Positions 25,825 through 34,408 are shown, counted from the first letter of the stretch. The stretch is 41,339 nucleotides of DNA from Pseudomonadota bacterium (GCA_030917485.1 JAUPUP010000049.1:1-41339); one strand, 5' to 3'. Numbers and translations: made by a program. Notes: generated from the letters alone by a model not told the origin.

Positions 25825-27075
25825 ATGACAAATAGCGATAAGTTAAAGATTTATAAAGTTGGCGGCTGCATTCGCGATCGCCTTTTGGGAATACCCGTTA
25901 CAGACAATGATTTTGTGGTAGTTGGCAGTACACCACAACAAATGCTGAAAATGGGTTTCAAGCAGGTTGGACGTGACTTTCCCGTTTTCCTTCATCCTAA
26001 AACTCGTGAAGAATACGCGCTTGCCAGAAGCGAAAAAAAAACTGCTGGCGGCTATCACGGTTTTACTTGCCAAACCTCAACTAATATATCCTTAATTGAT
26101 GATTTAAGGCGGCGTGATATTACTATTAACGCTATAGCTGAAGATCAGGACGGCAAGCTGATTGATCCATTTGGTGGAATTAATGATTTAAAACTAGGTA
26201 TTATTCGGCATGTAAGTGAAGCTTTTGTTGAGGATCCACTGCGAGTGCTGAGGGTTGCGCGCATTAGCGCCAAACTAAATTTTATAGTTGCAGCAGATAC
26301 TCTGCAATTAATGCGCCACATTGTAGACAATAATGAGCTGCAACTGCTTAGTAATGAGCGTATCTGGCTAGAAGTTCAAAAAGCACTTTACACCCATCAT
26401 TGCAGTAATTTTTTTAGCATTCTCCACCAAGTGGGGGCATTTAATAAAATTTTACCCCAATTAGCTGGATTTAGCGCTTACTCACCACATTTTAATTCAT
26501 TTGAAATAATCAACAACACCTTAGATTCAGTAGATAAAAAATTTGCTCTTTTATGCTATTTCATTAATAGGTCTGATAATAACTCTGCAAATAAAGATAT
26601 TAATAAAGCGCATATTCAACATATCAAGAATAATATTACTCTTATCAATAATAGTTTAGATAACATCAATGATAATATAAATGAACCACAGATTATTTTA
26701 TCAACAATTAAGGATTTTATTGTTAATGCTGCAGTTAATAATAAAGCCAAGGACTTGGCAAATAAATTACTTGTTTATTATGCCTTTACCTCTAAGATAA
26801 ATAACTTAGACAGTCAAGATATACTCTCTTTGATTACTAAATTAGATCCTCTACGCCGTAAGGACGCTTACCATAATTTTATTGAATTAGTTTATGCTAT
26901 AGCCAAACTAAATAATGACCAAAGCACTCTTGACAATTTAGCAATACTAGAAAAGATTACTCATGAATTTAATCAAATTGACTATGGTGCATTACACATT
27001 GATAATCACGAAACATTCTTAACTAGAATCCATAACTGCAAAATTAAAATTATTGAAAAGTATCGCTATTTATAA
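25825..27075 (+). CDS. cca: CCA-adding tRNA nucleotidyltransferase
   Basis: A 416-residue class II nucleotidyltransferase that builds or repairs the 3' CCA of tRNA. Visible are GGCIRDRLLG, the metal-binding Asp pair in VTDNDFVVVG, RRRDITINAIA, and EDPLRVLRVARISAKL. Length matches E. coli Cca (412). The C-terminal half is much diverged and Asn/Ile-rich. Where E. coli has the HD phosphohydrolase (HDLGKG), this protein reads CYFINRS, so that activity is probably absent. The three tRNA genes in this window encode their own CCA, so repair may be the main task. Confidence 0.92.
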   Translation: MTNSDKLKIYKVGGCIRDRLLGIPVTDNDFVVVGSTPQQMLKMGFKQVGRDFPVFLHPKTREEYALARSEKKTAGGYHGFTCQTSTNISLIDDLRRRDITINAIAEDQDGKLIDPFGGINDLKLGIIRHVSEAFVEDPLRVLRVARISAKLNFIVAADTLQLMRHIVDNNELQLLSNERIWLEVQKALYTHHCSNFFSILHQVGAFNKILPQLAGFSAYSPHFNSFEIINNTLDSVDKKFALLCYFINRSDNNSANKDINKAHIQHIKNNITLINNSLDNINDNINEPQIILSTIKDFIVNAAVNNKAKDLANKLLVYYAFTSKINNLDSQDILSLITKLDPLRRKDAYHNFIELVYAIAKLNNDQSTLDNLAILEKITHEFNQIDYGALHIDNHETFLTRIHNCKIKIIEKYRYL

Positions 27076-27276
27076 AAACGCCCACCAAAAAAATCCTAGA
27101 TTAAACTTCCTTGACAGCCAAGTAGTTATCACAAAAATAGTTAAAATTAAGATAAATTTCAATATAAACAAATGATATACTTCATAAATCATGTATTATT
27201 CAAATTAAATTTATTTTAATAATTAGATGTATAACAACATGTTGCAAAATTTTTATAGAAAACAATTGAAAAAGCG

Positions 27277-27306
27277 TTGACAATTGCTAAACCAGTTTGG
27301 TATAAC
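27277..27306 (+). promoter_or_regulatory. Promoter of hup
   Basis: A perfect -35 TTGACA (27277-27282) and -10 TATAAC (27301-27306) are spaced by 18 bp. The start would be near 27313, giving a leader of about 57 bases to the hup ATG. The rest of the 294-base cca-hup gap is AT-rich, with nothing else I can name. Confidence 0.7.
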
Positions 27307-27369
27307 TATGTCTGCGTATTGTTAGTGACCTTGGAATAATTAATTTAATTTTAGTGGAGTACTTAGATT

Positions 27370-27651
27370 ATGAATAAATCACAATTGATAGAAGCTATTG
27401 CAAGTAAGGCGGATATTTCTAAAGCTAAAGCCGGCGATGCTGTTGATGCTTTTATCACCACAATTGGAGCGGCGTTAAAAAAAGGCGACTCTGTTACACT
27501 AATTGGGTTCGGTTCTTTTACTACAGTTAAGCGTGCTGCGCGCGTTGGCCGTAATCCTAAAACTGGAAAAGAAATTAAAATAGCGGCGACTACAACTCCT
27601 AAATTTAAAGCAGGTAAAGCCCTTAAAGAAGCAGTTGCTAAAAAGAAATAA
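27370..27651 (+). CDS. hup: DNA-binding protein HU
   Basis: A 93-residue histone-like protein that binds and bends DNA as a dimer. It begins [21 protein letters not shown] and contains the hallmark GFGSF followed by the DNA-binding arm with [14 protein letters not shown] and [17 protein letters not shown] is excluded by the overall pattern. It is monocistronic, with its own promoter and terminator. Confidence 0.97.
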   Translation: MNKSQLIEAIASKADISKAKAGDAVDAFITTIGAALKKGDSVTLIGFGSFTTVKRAARVGRNPKTGKEIKIAATTTPKFKAGKALKEAVAKKK

Positions 27652-27675
27652 CATCTGTGTTATATAATTTGTAGA

Positions 27676-27703
27676 GATGCCAGGGTAACCGGCATCTTTT
27701 TTT
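27676..27703 (+). terminator. Rho-independent terminator of hup
   Basis: GATGCC (27676-27681) pairs with GGCATC (27691-27696), extended inside by GG/CC, and is followed by seven T. It lies 25 bases after the hup stop. Confidence 0.9.
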
Positions 27704-27742
27704 ATCTCAGAGTTACTGCACAGCCTATATCGCTGATAACCG

Positions 27743-27817
27743 TGTCATACAGTTAAAGACGCAATCCTCATGTACTGGTTTGTACATTGCGGTTGCTTAA
27801 TTTAACTTATTCCTAGT
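27743..27817 (+). repeat. Dispersed intergenic repeat, copy C
   Basis: In plus orientation it reads TGTCATA, about 15 bases, TCCTCATGTAC, TGGTT, TGTACAT, then TTATTCCTAGT. All four blocks occur in the same order in copy A (minus strand, 9186-9309). ATGTAC/GTACAT forms a hairpin, extended by GCAA(T)CC/GGTTGC. The copy lies between the hup terminator and the lipoprotein gene, and its right end runs into the second repeat at 27805. Confidence 0.75.
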
Positions 27818-27850
27818 TTTCATCGCATATGCTAGCAGTAACCTCTAAGT
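27805..27850 (+). repeat. Dispersed 46-bp repeat, copy 2
   Basis: This matches the minus strand of 5539-5585 at about 38 of 47 positions, and abuts the end of copy C. It lies just in front of the lipoprotein start, which is why longer start codons at 27829 are not believed. Confidence 0.75.
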
Positions 27851-27876
27851 TGAACATCTCAGGTATAAATCTTAAT

Positions 27877-28410
27877 ATGAAATATAATCTACTCCTCCTA
27901 ATGTTTTTGGTAAGCGGTTGCGCTTGGCTGGGTGGGGGCAATAGCAGTGGATCAAACAAATCTGGCAAAACCAGCATACCCAAAACAGGACTAATTCACA
28001 AACCTGGTGGCACAGGGAGTAACTGGCGTTACCTCGGCACAACTGATGATGGCATACTAGTAGACGAGATTGATGTAAACAGCATTAGCAAAGCAACTAA
28101 TAATAGCAATGGACAAATATCTAGCTATCAAGATCGCAAGACTGTAGTATTACCTAACAAATTTACCTATCCAAGCAATCAGCCAAACTTCAAATATTTA
28201 ATTTCTACTTGGCAAATGAATTGCACCAGTAAAGAGTACCTGCTTAACACAGTAACTCTTTACAATGAATCTGGAGTTAAGCTTATTCATTACAACTACT
28301 CTAACGACAGCGACGTCAAATGGCTAAAACCTGGCGACGGCAGCTTTGCCAATGAACAGTATAACTTAATTTGTGTAGATAACGCCACCGCCCGCAACCT
28401 CGGTTATTAG
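27877..28410 (+). CDS. Lipoprotein, resembles surface-adhesin protein E domain
   Basis: A predicted outer-membrane or periplasmic lipoprotein of 177 residues. Its signal peptide KYNLLLLMFLVSGC has a lipobox LVSGC with Cys at position 15. A Gly/Ser/Lys-rich spacer follows. The body has the pattern WRYLGTTDDG, DEIDVNSI, an Asp-Arg-Lys segment, KYLISTWQMNC, and later KWLKPGDGS with a final Cys. This is how I know 'surface-adhesin protein E' domains, mostly small proteobacterial lipoproteins, to look; the two late Cys could form a disulfide. The family call is moderate, the lipoprotein call firm. Confidence 0.75.
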   Translation: MKYNLLLLMFLVSGCAWLGGGNSSGSNKSGKTSIPKTGLIHKPGGTGSNWRYLGTTDDGILVDEIDVNSISKATNNSNGQISSYQDRKTVVLPNKFTYPSNQPNFKYLISTWQMNCTSKEYLLNTVTLYNESGVKLIHYNYSNDSDVKWLKPGDGSFANEQYNLICVDNATARNLGY

Positions 28411-28463
28411 ACAGATACAAGCTATGACTAAACAAAAAACACTTTAAAATTCTAAAAATGGGT

Positions 28464-30020
28464 TCATATTTTAAAGAATAAATTTCTTTTGCGCCAAGCA
28501 AGTGCATAAGCTATTATCAAGCTGCACCATAAAATTATTGGATAATTTCCAAACCGTTCATATGGAGTAACGCCTATCATCCCCTGAACCGTATCTTTTA
28601 AGACGCCACGCCTAAAAACAGGAAGTTGTGATTGGATTTGTCCTTGCGGATTAATTATTGCAGTAATGCTAGTATTAGTCTCCTGAATAAAATAACGCTG
28701 ATTTTCAAGGGCGCGGGCTTGTGATAACTGCAAATGTTGATTCATTGCCACAGTAGTACCATACCAAACCATATCGCTTAAATTTACCATGATTGTTGAA
28801 CGTGCTGCAGCATAGATTAATTCACTCCCAAAACCATTTTCAAAACAGATATTAAAAGCTAATTTTTGATTACCGGAAAGCAGCGGTTCTTGATTTTTTG
28901 CACCAGGTGTAAATCCAACCATGGGTAAGGCAATAAATTTATATAATGGACCGAGCAGCCATTTAGCCGGAATATACTCCCCATATGGTACTAAATGGTA
29001 TTTAGCATAATACGGATGCTTTGGCGCAGTCAATAGCATTGCAGTATTGATATAGTTGTAATCGTCATCTATTATCAGAGGGATGCCAATTATCAAACTA
29101 GCATTATTCTGCTTGGCTGATAATTCCAAATTTTTAAGATAATTCTTAGGTAAATTCATTTCAAATTGCGAAATACCGGTCTCAGGCAGCATTACTATAT
29201 CTGCTCGGGTGTTTTTGACCATTGACTCATAAATTTGCAGCCCATCTTGCCCATTCCACTTGCCATCAACTCCAATATTACCCTGTAATAAGGCAACAGA
29301 GCTTAGGCTGCCGTATGGCTTAGTATATTGAGCAGACTTGGCGGCATAGCCTATTAGTATAACCATTGCAATATAAACGATACTTATGCGATAGTGGCCG
29401 CGCTGTTGCCTATCCAACTGAAACAGTATGAAACGTCTCATGACAACACACACCGCACCAATCAAGCTTATATACAGCCATGATACTCCGTACTCGCCTA
29501 TTGTAGCAAAATACCCACGAAAAAAGATTGTATTAACTACAGTATAACCAACATCACACCAGGAAAACCCACCTAAAAACCAACCTCTAATCCATTCAAA
29601 AAACACCCACAATGCAGGAAAGAGAAAAACATAATTAAATAAGGTCGATCTGGTCTTGAGGCGTGTGTATAAATAAACTGTCAGCACTAAATAAATAGCT
29701 AAAAAAGCCGAAAATCCTAGCAATGCAGCTAAAGAAATCCAAAATCCAGCTTTAATCACCACATATAGAGAATAAAACATCCAATAAATCTGGGAGCTAA
29801 AATAACTGAATCCATATAAAAATCCATAACCTGCTGCTTTGCTTGCTTTGCTACTACTTTTATTTATAATCCAGAGTAAGATTAATATGGAGATAACAAT
29901 GCAGGCTGACAAATTATATGGAGCAAAGGCAAAAACACCAATAACTCCAGCAAAAACAAGCAGAAATGGTTCAATACACTTGTTAGATAACAACTTTTTG
30001 GATAACAATGATAATAACAT
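28464..30020 (-). CDS. lnt: Apolipoprotein N-acyltransferase Lnt
   Basis: A 518-residue inner-membrane enzyme that adds the third acyl chain to the N-terminal Cys of lipoproteins. The first half carries about six membrane segments with FAGVIGVFAFAPYN typical of Lnt. The second is a periplasmic nitrilase-like domain with the triad E280 (MLPETGISQFE), K340 (AKYHLVPYGEYIP) and C392 (NICFENGFGSE). A final membrane segment ends the protein. It follows corC at 66 bases, the order seen in many proteobacteria. Only modest sequence conservation is visible in the membrane part, as usual. Confidence 0.96.
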   Translation of the reverse strand: MLLSLLSKKLLSNKCIEPFLLVFAGVIGVFAFAPYNLSACIVISILILLWIINKSSSKASKAAGYGFLYGFSYFSSQIYWMFYSLYVVIKAGFWISLAALLGFSAFLAIYLVLTVYLYTRLKTRSTLFNYVFLFPALWVFFEWIRGWFLGGFSWCDVGYTVVNTIFFRGYFATIGEYGVSWLYISLIGAVCVVMRRFILFQLDRQQRGHYRISIVYIAMVILIGYAAKSAQYTKPYGSLSSVALLQGNIGVDGKWNGQDGLQIYESMVKNTRADIVMLPETGISQFEMNLPKNYLKNLELSAKQNNASLIIGIPLIIDDDYNYINTAMLLTAPKHPYYAKYHLVPYGEYIPAKWLLGPLYKFIALPMVGFTPGAKNQEPLLSGNQKLAFNICFENGFGSELIYAAARSTIMVNLSDMVWYGTTVAMNQHLQLSQARALENQRYFIQETNTSITAIINPQGQIQSQLPVFRRGVLKDTVQGMIGVTPYERFGNYPIILWCSLIIAYALAWRKRNLFFKI

Positions 30021-30086
30021 AATTACTTATTCAACGATTTGATGACCCAAGCACTAATTACTTACCGCCCACTAACTACTTAGCGT

Positions 30087-30893
30087 TTACTGTTTTAAAG
30101 TAATTAATAGTAAATTTATTTTGCGACTATCTGAGCTAATAACTTCAATTTTAACTTTTTCAAAATCAAGAATCTCACCTACGCTAGGAATGCGTCCTAA
30201 AAACTTGATTAAAAAACCGCCCACAGTCTCAATTGAGTTATCTTCCCAATTAAGCTTTAGACTAGTATTAAACTTATCTAGATTGCATTGTCCCTTAACT
30301 CGATAGGTTCCGGGAGTAACTAACAAAATTGTTCTCTCCCCCTCCACCGAATCATGTTCATCTTCAATTTCACCTAAAATCTGTTCCACTATCATTTCTA
30401 AAGTAATTAACCCAACCACATTAGTAAATTCATCAACTACAATCGCCATATGATTTTGATGAATACGCATTTCATACATTAATCCATCTAAATGTTTAAT
30501 GTCAGGCACAAAATAAGCTTGGCGCAGTAATTCTTTGAGATTGAATTCATCTGGTTTACCCAAATGCTGAATCAAATCTTTACTATGAAACACCCCTAAA
30601 ATATCACTCATTTCTTCATAAATTACATGTTATCGTGAATGTCCTGTTTTAGTAATTTTTTTAATCAGTGTATCAACATCATCATTTATATCTAGCACAT
30701 CCATACTCATACGCGGAATCATAATATCCTGCGCTCTTAAATTACTAATATTTAATACAGCCTCAATAATTGGTAAGCAATCACGTTCAATAACTGAGTT
30801 AGTTACTGATTGTTTCAGCACCTCGATTAATTCATCTTTATTGCGTACTTGATACTTTAATAGTCGGCTAATTAAATTTTTTATAATGTTCAT
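30087..30893 (-). pseudogene. corC: CorC-like CBS-domain protein, interrupted by an in-frame TAA
   Basis: The frame from ATG 30893 (AGAGGA ribosome site 9 bases upstream) to 30087 is colinear with CorC/HlyC-type proteins linked to Mg/Co efflux. It has an N-terminal segment, RAQDIMIPRMSM, CBS domains, DILGVFHSKDL, VVDEFTNVVGLITLEMI, and the C-terminal CorC_HlyC domain. At codon 88 a TAA (30632-30630) stands between TGHSR and HVIYEEMSDILG, exactly where the family reads SRYPV, so one base change from TAT/TAC would produce it. No frameshift is needed to restore the full 268-codon length, and the rest looks intact. It may be a fresh pseudogene, two separate chains with reinitiation at ATG 30611, readthrough, or a sequencing error. 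Confidence 0.85.
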
Positions 30894-30916
30894 TTCATAT
30901 TTTCCTCTAATTCCCT

Positions 30917-32137
30917 TCACAATCTAAATCTTGAGATAGGTCGCAATAATGCAACTAATACCGATAAGCTAGAAAATGCAATTGTTAAAAAAATGATACC
31001 ATAAAATGCATAATTAATAAAAAAACTTCCAATATATACAGAAAAACTACCTATAGCAAAGCCCATAAACATGTTTAGACCTAATGCAATTGAGGGATTA
31101 TTTTGATCAAAACATTTCAATAATAAAACTTGAGTAGAAGGCGCTATTAAAGCAGAAGCAAATCTAATTATTGTAATGCTAAGGGTTAAAAATATAATTT
31201 GAAGAGAATGCAACGGTATAATTAGAGTTAGTATCAATATTGCTATTGCAAATAAAGTGGCTTTTACACCTAAAAGTATTATTGAATCAACCGAGTAGTC
31301 TCGTTTAATCAAATACTGCATGGTAATATTACCCATAAAATATGCTAGGGACATTAAAGCGTATATAAGACTAAATATTTCGGCGGTTATTTTCCAATCG
31401 ACTATATATAAATAGCTTGCAAGGCCAATAAAAGTAAAATATGCTCCAATATTCATCGCATAAATCATAGTGATCGTCAAGAATTGGGTATTTCTAAAAA
31501 CGTTCCAGTACTTATTCAGGTATACAGGTAAGCTTGCAAATCTTTGAAGTTTATTTATATTGGATTCAACCAAAATTATTGAACAAGCAATTGCAGCAAC
31601 CACACCAATCATACTGCTCAATATGAAGCAAGCCCTCCAGCTATAGTATTTGCCAACATACGCACCTAAGATAGGGGCAAATGAGGTTGCCAGCACTAAA
31701 CCCATTAACAATAATGCGTTTGCAGCCGCAAACTCTTTAATATCCATAAAATCTTTAAAAATTAGACGGGGAACAACTATTATAGTCGAACAGGCTACCG
31801 CCTGAACAAAACGTAGACAAATTATTATACCTAGTGAGCTGGTAAAAGCAATTAAAGCCGCAGAAATAGAAAATACAATTATCCCTGCCAGCAATACATT
31901 TTTTCTGCCATAACGCTCACTTATTTCACCTATACATAATACTGAAATTGCAATTCCTAAATTATAGATGGATATTGTAATATTTACCAGACCAGCAGTA
32001 TCCTGAAATTCCGCAATCATTTTGGGTAATAGACTGATATATATATCAGTTGAGGACATTCCCACACAATACATAAGCACAGAAAGTGCAATAATATAAT
32101 TTTTTCTGCGCTTTAAGGTTTGGATTGTCAAGGTCAT
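30917..32137 (-). CDS. MFS transporter, Bcr/CflA drug-resistance type
   Basis: A 406-residue protein with about 12 membrane segments, of the drug:proton antiporter (DHA1) group. The first membrane segment ends with SSTDIYISLLPKM, like STDMYLPALP of Bcr/CflA members. Motif A is GEISERYGRK (70-79), and SFAPILGAYVGKYYSWRACF in the fifth segment is the antiporter motif C region. Its start overlaps the upstream ATP-grasp stop as TAATG, so translation is coupled. The likely task is export of the ligase product or of a related toxic compound; the substrate is unknown. Confidence 0.9.
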   Translation of the reverse strand: MTLTIQTLKRRKNYIIALSVLMYCVGMSSTDIYISLLPKMIAEFQDTAGLVNITISIYNLGIAISVLCIGEISERYGRKNVLLAGIIVFSISAALIAFTSSLGIIICLRFVQAVACSTIIVVPRLIFKDFMDIKEFAAANALLLMGLVLATSFAPILGAYVGKYYSWRACFILSSMIGVVAAIACSIILVESNINKLQRFASLPVYLNKYWNVFRNTQFLTITMIYAMNIGAYFTFIGLASYLYIVDWKITAEIFSLIYALMSLAYFMGNITMQYLIKRDYSVDSIILLGVKATLFAIAILILTLIIPLHSLQIIFLTLSITIIRFASALIAPSTQVLLLKCFDQNNPSIALGLNMFMGFAIGSFSVYIGSFFINYAFYGIIFLTIAFSSLSVLVALLRPISRFRL

Positions 32138-33417
32138 TATGTAAATAAAGCCCCATTTTCTTCTCGGGATACTAATTCAGATATGTCATTATTTAATGAT
32201 GTTTCAGAATCAGAACTTAATAATACATGAGCAGCTATATAATCAGCACGGTTGTAACTGTTTATATTACGATCCGAGATATACTTATCTGGATAAAATG
32301 TAATTAGCTGACGAACCGAATTTAAACCATCTAAGTTAACCGCAGCAGAATTTGGATTAGAATAATTGTATAGTTTTATAACCGTTGAATGCTCAATTCT
32401 GGTGTATGGAAGCTGAGGGGTTTTATTGTAAGTTAAGAAGTCAAATATATTTTGTAATACATTAAATCCATAGCAATAATTATATTGGTCAATCAACCCA
32501 CTACCCGGAATTCGGTTATTGGACTCAATCAAATAAAATTGTCCGGTTGCTCTATTCCAAAAAACCTCATTATGTGTAATGCCATAATTAACTTTTAGTA
32601 CAGTTAAGATAGTTTGTAGGTAATTAATGACTGGCTCTATACCCGGCACCTCAGATACTACAAATGCTTTACTTTCTCTATTCATATACACACCGTTGGA
32701 TAATTGTTCTTTTTTATATTGAACAATTGCTTGAAGATAATGTTGGCCGTCTAAACTTAAAAAATCAATAGCAAATTCATCATACTTATCTGGTGTAATA
32801 AATTTTTGCAGTATAAGTTTATCCATAATATGTTCTTTATAGTATGGATTTTTACTGCCTAAGGTATTATTAACATTCGCGTGTAACTGTTCAAAATCAT
32901 TGGCAATTGAGAACCCAGCCATAGAAGCACTATTTTCAGAAGGTTTAATTACTACAGGCCATCCTATATCATTTATTTGTTCCTTAAATGTTTCTAAGTC
33001 ATTTATACATTTAATCTCAATTGAAGGAATAATATGAATATTATTCGACAAAAGATATTCGTTAAGCTCGTATTTATTCAATCTAATCTTAGACAAATTT
33101 AAATCTATTAATGGACTTCCCACCAAGTAATTGTGCAAATAATCCGCATAATATAAACTTGAGTCTACACCATTAATCACTAAATCTACCTTTAATTGAT
33201 TAGTTTTTATTAGGTCATGAATGGCGGGATAATCAACTTCAACACTGTGTTGGCTATAAAACACCAAGTCTGATAATTTCTCAATCAATGAAATATTTAA
33301 TTTGCTGGTATCCAAGCTAGTTATAATACTAAATATTTTATAACCATAGCTTTTAGCCAATAAAAAAGTTGTCTCCACTGACATTGAAGGATGCACAAAA
33401 ACCACACATTTATCCAA
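32137..33417 (-). CDS. ATP-grasp ligase, carboxylate-amine type
   Basis: A 426-residue ATP-grasp enzyme, the fold that activates a carboxylate as acyl phosphate and joins it to an amine. Visible are an N-terminal pre-ATP-grasp domain, LNKYELNEYL (113-122), the ATP-binding lysine in WPVVIKPSENSASMAGF (K158), a YDEFAIDFLSLDG strand (212-224), and the metal-binding THNEVFWN and FYLIESNNRIPGSG, with E284, E298 and N300. The overall look is that of L-amino acid ligases and related peptide-forming enzymes such as BacD. Start is TTG 33417, justified by a strong AAGGAG 8 bases upstream and no nearby ATG. It is translationally coupled to the MFS exporter. The substrate cannot be read from sequence. 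Confidence 0.88.
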   Translation of the reverse strand: MDKCVVFVHPSMSVETTFLLAKSYGYKIFSIITSLDTSKLNISLIEKLSDLVFYSQHSVEVDYPAIHDLIKTNQLKVDLVINGVDSSLYYADYLHNYLVGSPLIDLNLSKIRLNKYELNEYLLSNNIHIIPSIEIKCINDLETFKEQINDIGWPVVIKPSENSASMAGFSIANDFEQLHANVNNTLGSKNPYYKEHIMDKLILQKFITPDKYDEFAIDFLSLDGQHYLQAIVQYKKEQLSNGVYMNRESKAFVVSEVPGIEPVINYLQTILTVLKVNYGITHNEVFWNRATGQFYLIESNNRIPGSGLIDQYNYCYGFNVLQNIFDFLTYNKTPQLPYTRIEHSTVIKLYNYSNPNSAAVNLDGLNSVRQLITFYPDKYISDRNINSYNRADYIAAHVLLSSDSETSLNNDISELVSREENGALFT

Positions 33418-33425
33418 TTAATCTT

Positions 33426-33431
33426 CTCCTT
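33426..33431 (-). promoter_or_regulatory. Ribosome binding site deciding the TTG start of the ATP-grasp gene
   Basis: AAGGAG on the minus strand lies 8 bases before TTG 33417. It is the best Shine-Dalgarno match in the window and supports TTG over the in-frame ATG eleven codons later, which would cut the first strand of the fold. Confidence 0.75.
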
Positions 33432-33472
33432 AAATTGACATTTATTTCTAATTTCTTAAGTTATCATGCCAT

Positions 33473-33510
33473 CTCTTTGTCTTTGAAGGCTGGACTTTGA
33501 GTATATATTC
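33473..33510 (+). repeat. Dispersed intergenic repeat, copy D (partial)
   Basis: In plus orientation it reads CTCTTTGTCTTTG then AAGGCTGGACTTTGAGTATA. Copy A has CTCTTCGTCTTTGG and AAAGCTGGACTTTG in the same order, with extra bases between. It lies in the gap between ybeY and the ATP-grasp gene, upstream of the latter. The hairpin part of the family is missing. Confidence 0.55.
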
Positions 33511-33569
33511 TTTGTTTTTCAATCATAGTATATTAGATAATTCTACGAACAACTACAGTCACTATGTTG

Positions 33570-34043
33570 TCAGCTATGGTCACTATCGTTGGAATTAATT
33601 ATATATGGGTCACGAATATCAAATTTACTTAAAATTTGTATTTCTAACATTTCCATATGCTTTGATTCCTCAGGGGTAATATGATCCAATCCTTGCAAAT
33701 GCAGCATACCATGCACTATCATGTGCGCATAATGATCTATGATAGATTTATTCTGGGATTTAGCTTCATTAACGATAACCTCATCACACAAAATTAGCTC
33801 GCCCATTAGCATAGCAAAATTATCTCGCGTAGAATCGTACTCAAGTGAAATTATGTTAGTAGGATTGTTTTTATGCCTATATTGATAGTTTAACTTCTTA
33901 GAGGTTACTGAGTCTACAATCGAAAAATCAATATAAACATTTTTATAGCGGTGAATAAGGGATCTGCGCAGCCAACGACCAATATCCAAGCTTTTAGGCT
34001 GATAATTACGCCGTATGTTTTTATTCAAGGAAAATTTTATCAT
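33570..34043 (-). CDS. ybeY: Endoribonuclease YbeY (16S rRNA maturation)
   Basis: A zinc-dependent endoribonuclease of about 157 residues, used in 16S rRNA 3' processing and ribosome quality control. The zinc motif H3xH5xH appears as HMIVHGMLHLQGLDH (residues about 108-122). MGELILCDEV ahead of it and a Thr-Asn-Ile-Ile-Ser strand are also typical. The start at ATG 34043 is preferred to GTG 34064 because the extra residues lack family similarity, though neither has a strong ribosome site. In many proteobacteria corC and lnt follow at once; here two foreign genes intervene. Confidence 0.93.
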   Translation of the reverse strand: MIKFSLNKNIRRNYQPKSLDIGRWLRRSLIHRYKNVYIDFSIVDSVTSKKLNYQYRHKNNPTNIISLEYDSTRDNFAMLMGELILCDEVIVNEAKSQNKSIIDHYAHMIVHGMLHLQGLDHITPEESKHMEMLEIQILSKFDIRDPYIINSNDSDHS

Positions 34044-34095
34044 ATACCAATTACTGCCCCACACTTATGTAACCGGAGCATGTGCCAATAAAAGA

Positions 34096-34185
34096 TGGTG
34101 CCGCGAGCCGGAATCGAACCGGCACGGGAATTGTGTTCCCGAGGGATTTTAAGTCCCTTGCGTCTACCTGTTCCGCCATCGCGGC
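34096..34185 (-). tRNA. tRNA-Leu (UAA)
   Basis: A full cloverleaf with acceptor stem GCCGCGA/TCGCGGC, a long variable arm as in class II tRNAs, the T loop GGTTCGATTCC, and anticodon loop CTTAAAA (anticodon TAA). The terminal CCA is encoded (34098-34096). Confidence 0.97.
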
Positions 34186-34212
34186 TAATTTAAATATAGA
34201 CACCATCATTTT

Positions 34213-34286
34213 TGGAGGCGAAGGTCGGAATCGAACCGGCGTCCACGGCTTTGCAGGCCGCTGCATAACCACTCTGCCACCCCGCC
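34213..34286 (-). tRNA. tRNA-Cys (GCA)
   Basis: Cloverleaf with acceptor GGCGGGG/CTTCGCC (two G-U pairs), anticodon stem GCGGC/GCCGT around CTGCAAA, discriminator U and encoded CCA. The T loop is GGTTCGATTCC. Confidence 0.96.
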
Positions 34287-34332
34287 AAATTGAACAGTTA
34301 CTGCTTAGCTTGTATTGCTTACAACAGATAAA

Positions 34333-34408
<76 letters not shown>

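Noticed and set aside
27761-27796. Hairpin in repeat copy C as a second hup terminator
   Set aside because: There is no T run after it, and a clear terminator already lies at 27676-27703.
27829-27876. Sixteen-codon extension of the lipoprotein
   Set aside because: It lies in a dispersed repeat and would bury the signal peptide behind a polar stretch.
30630-30632. Recoding of the corC stop as selenocysteine or pyrrolysine
   Set aside because: The codon is TAA, while those recodings use TGA or TAG, and no downstream hairpin of the needed type is seen.
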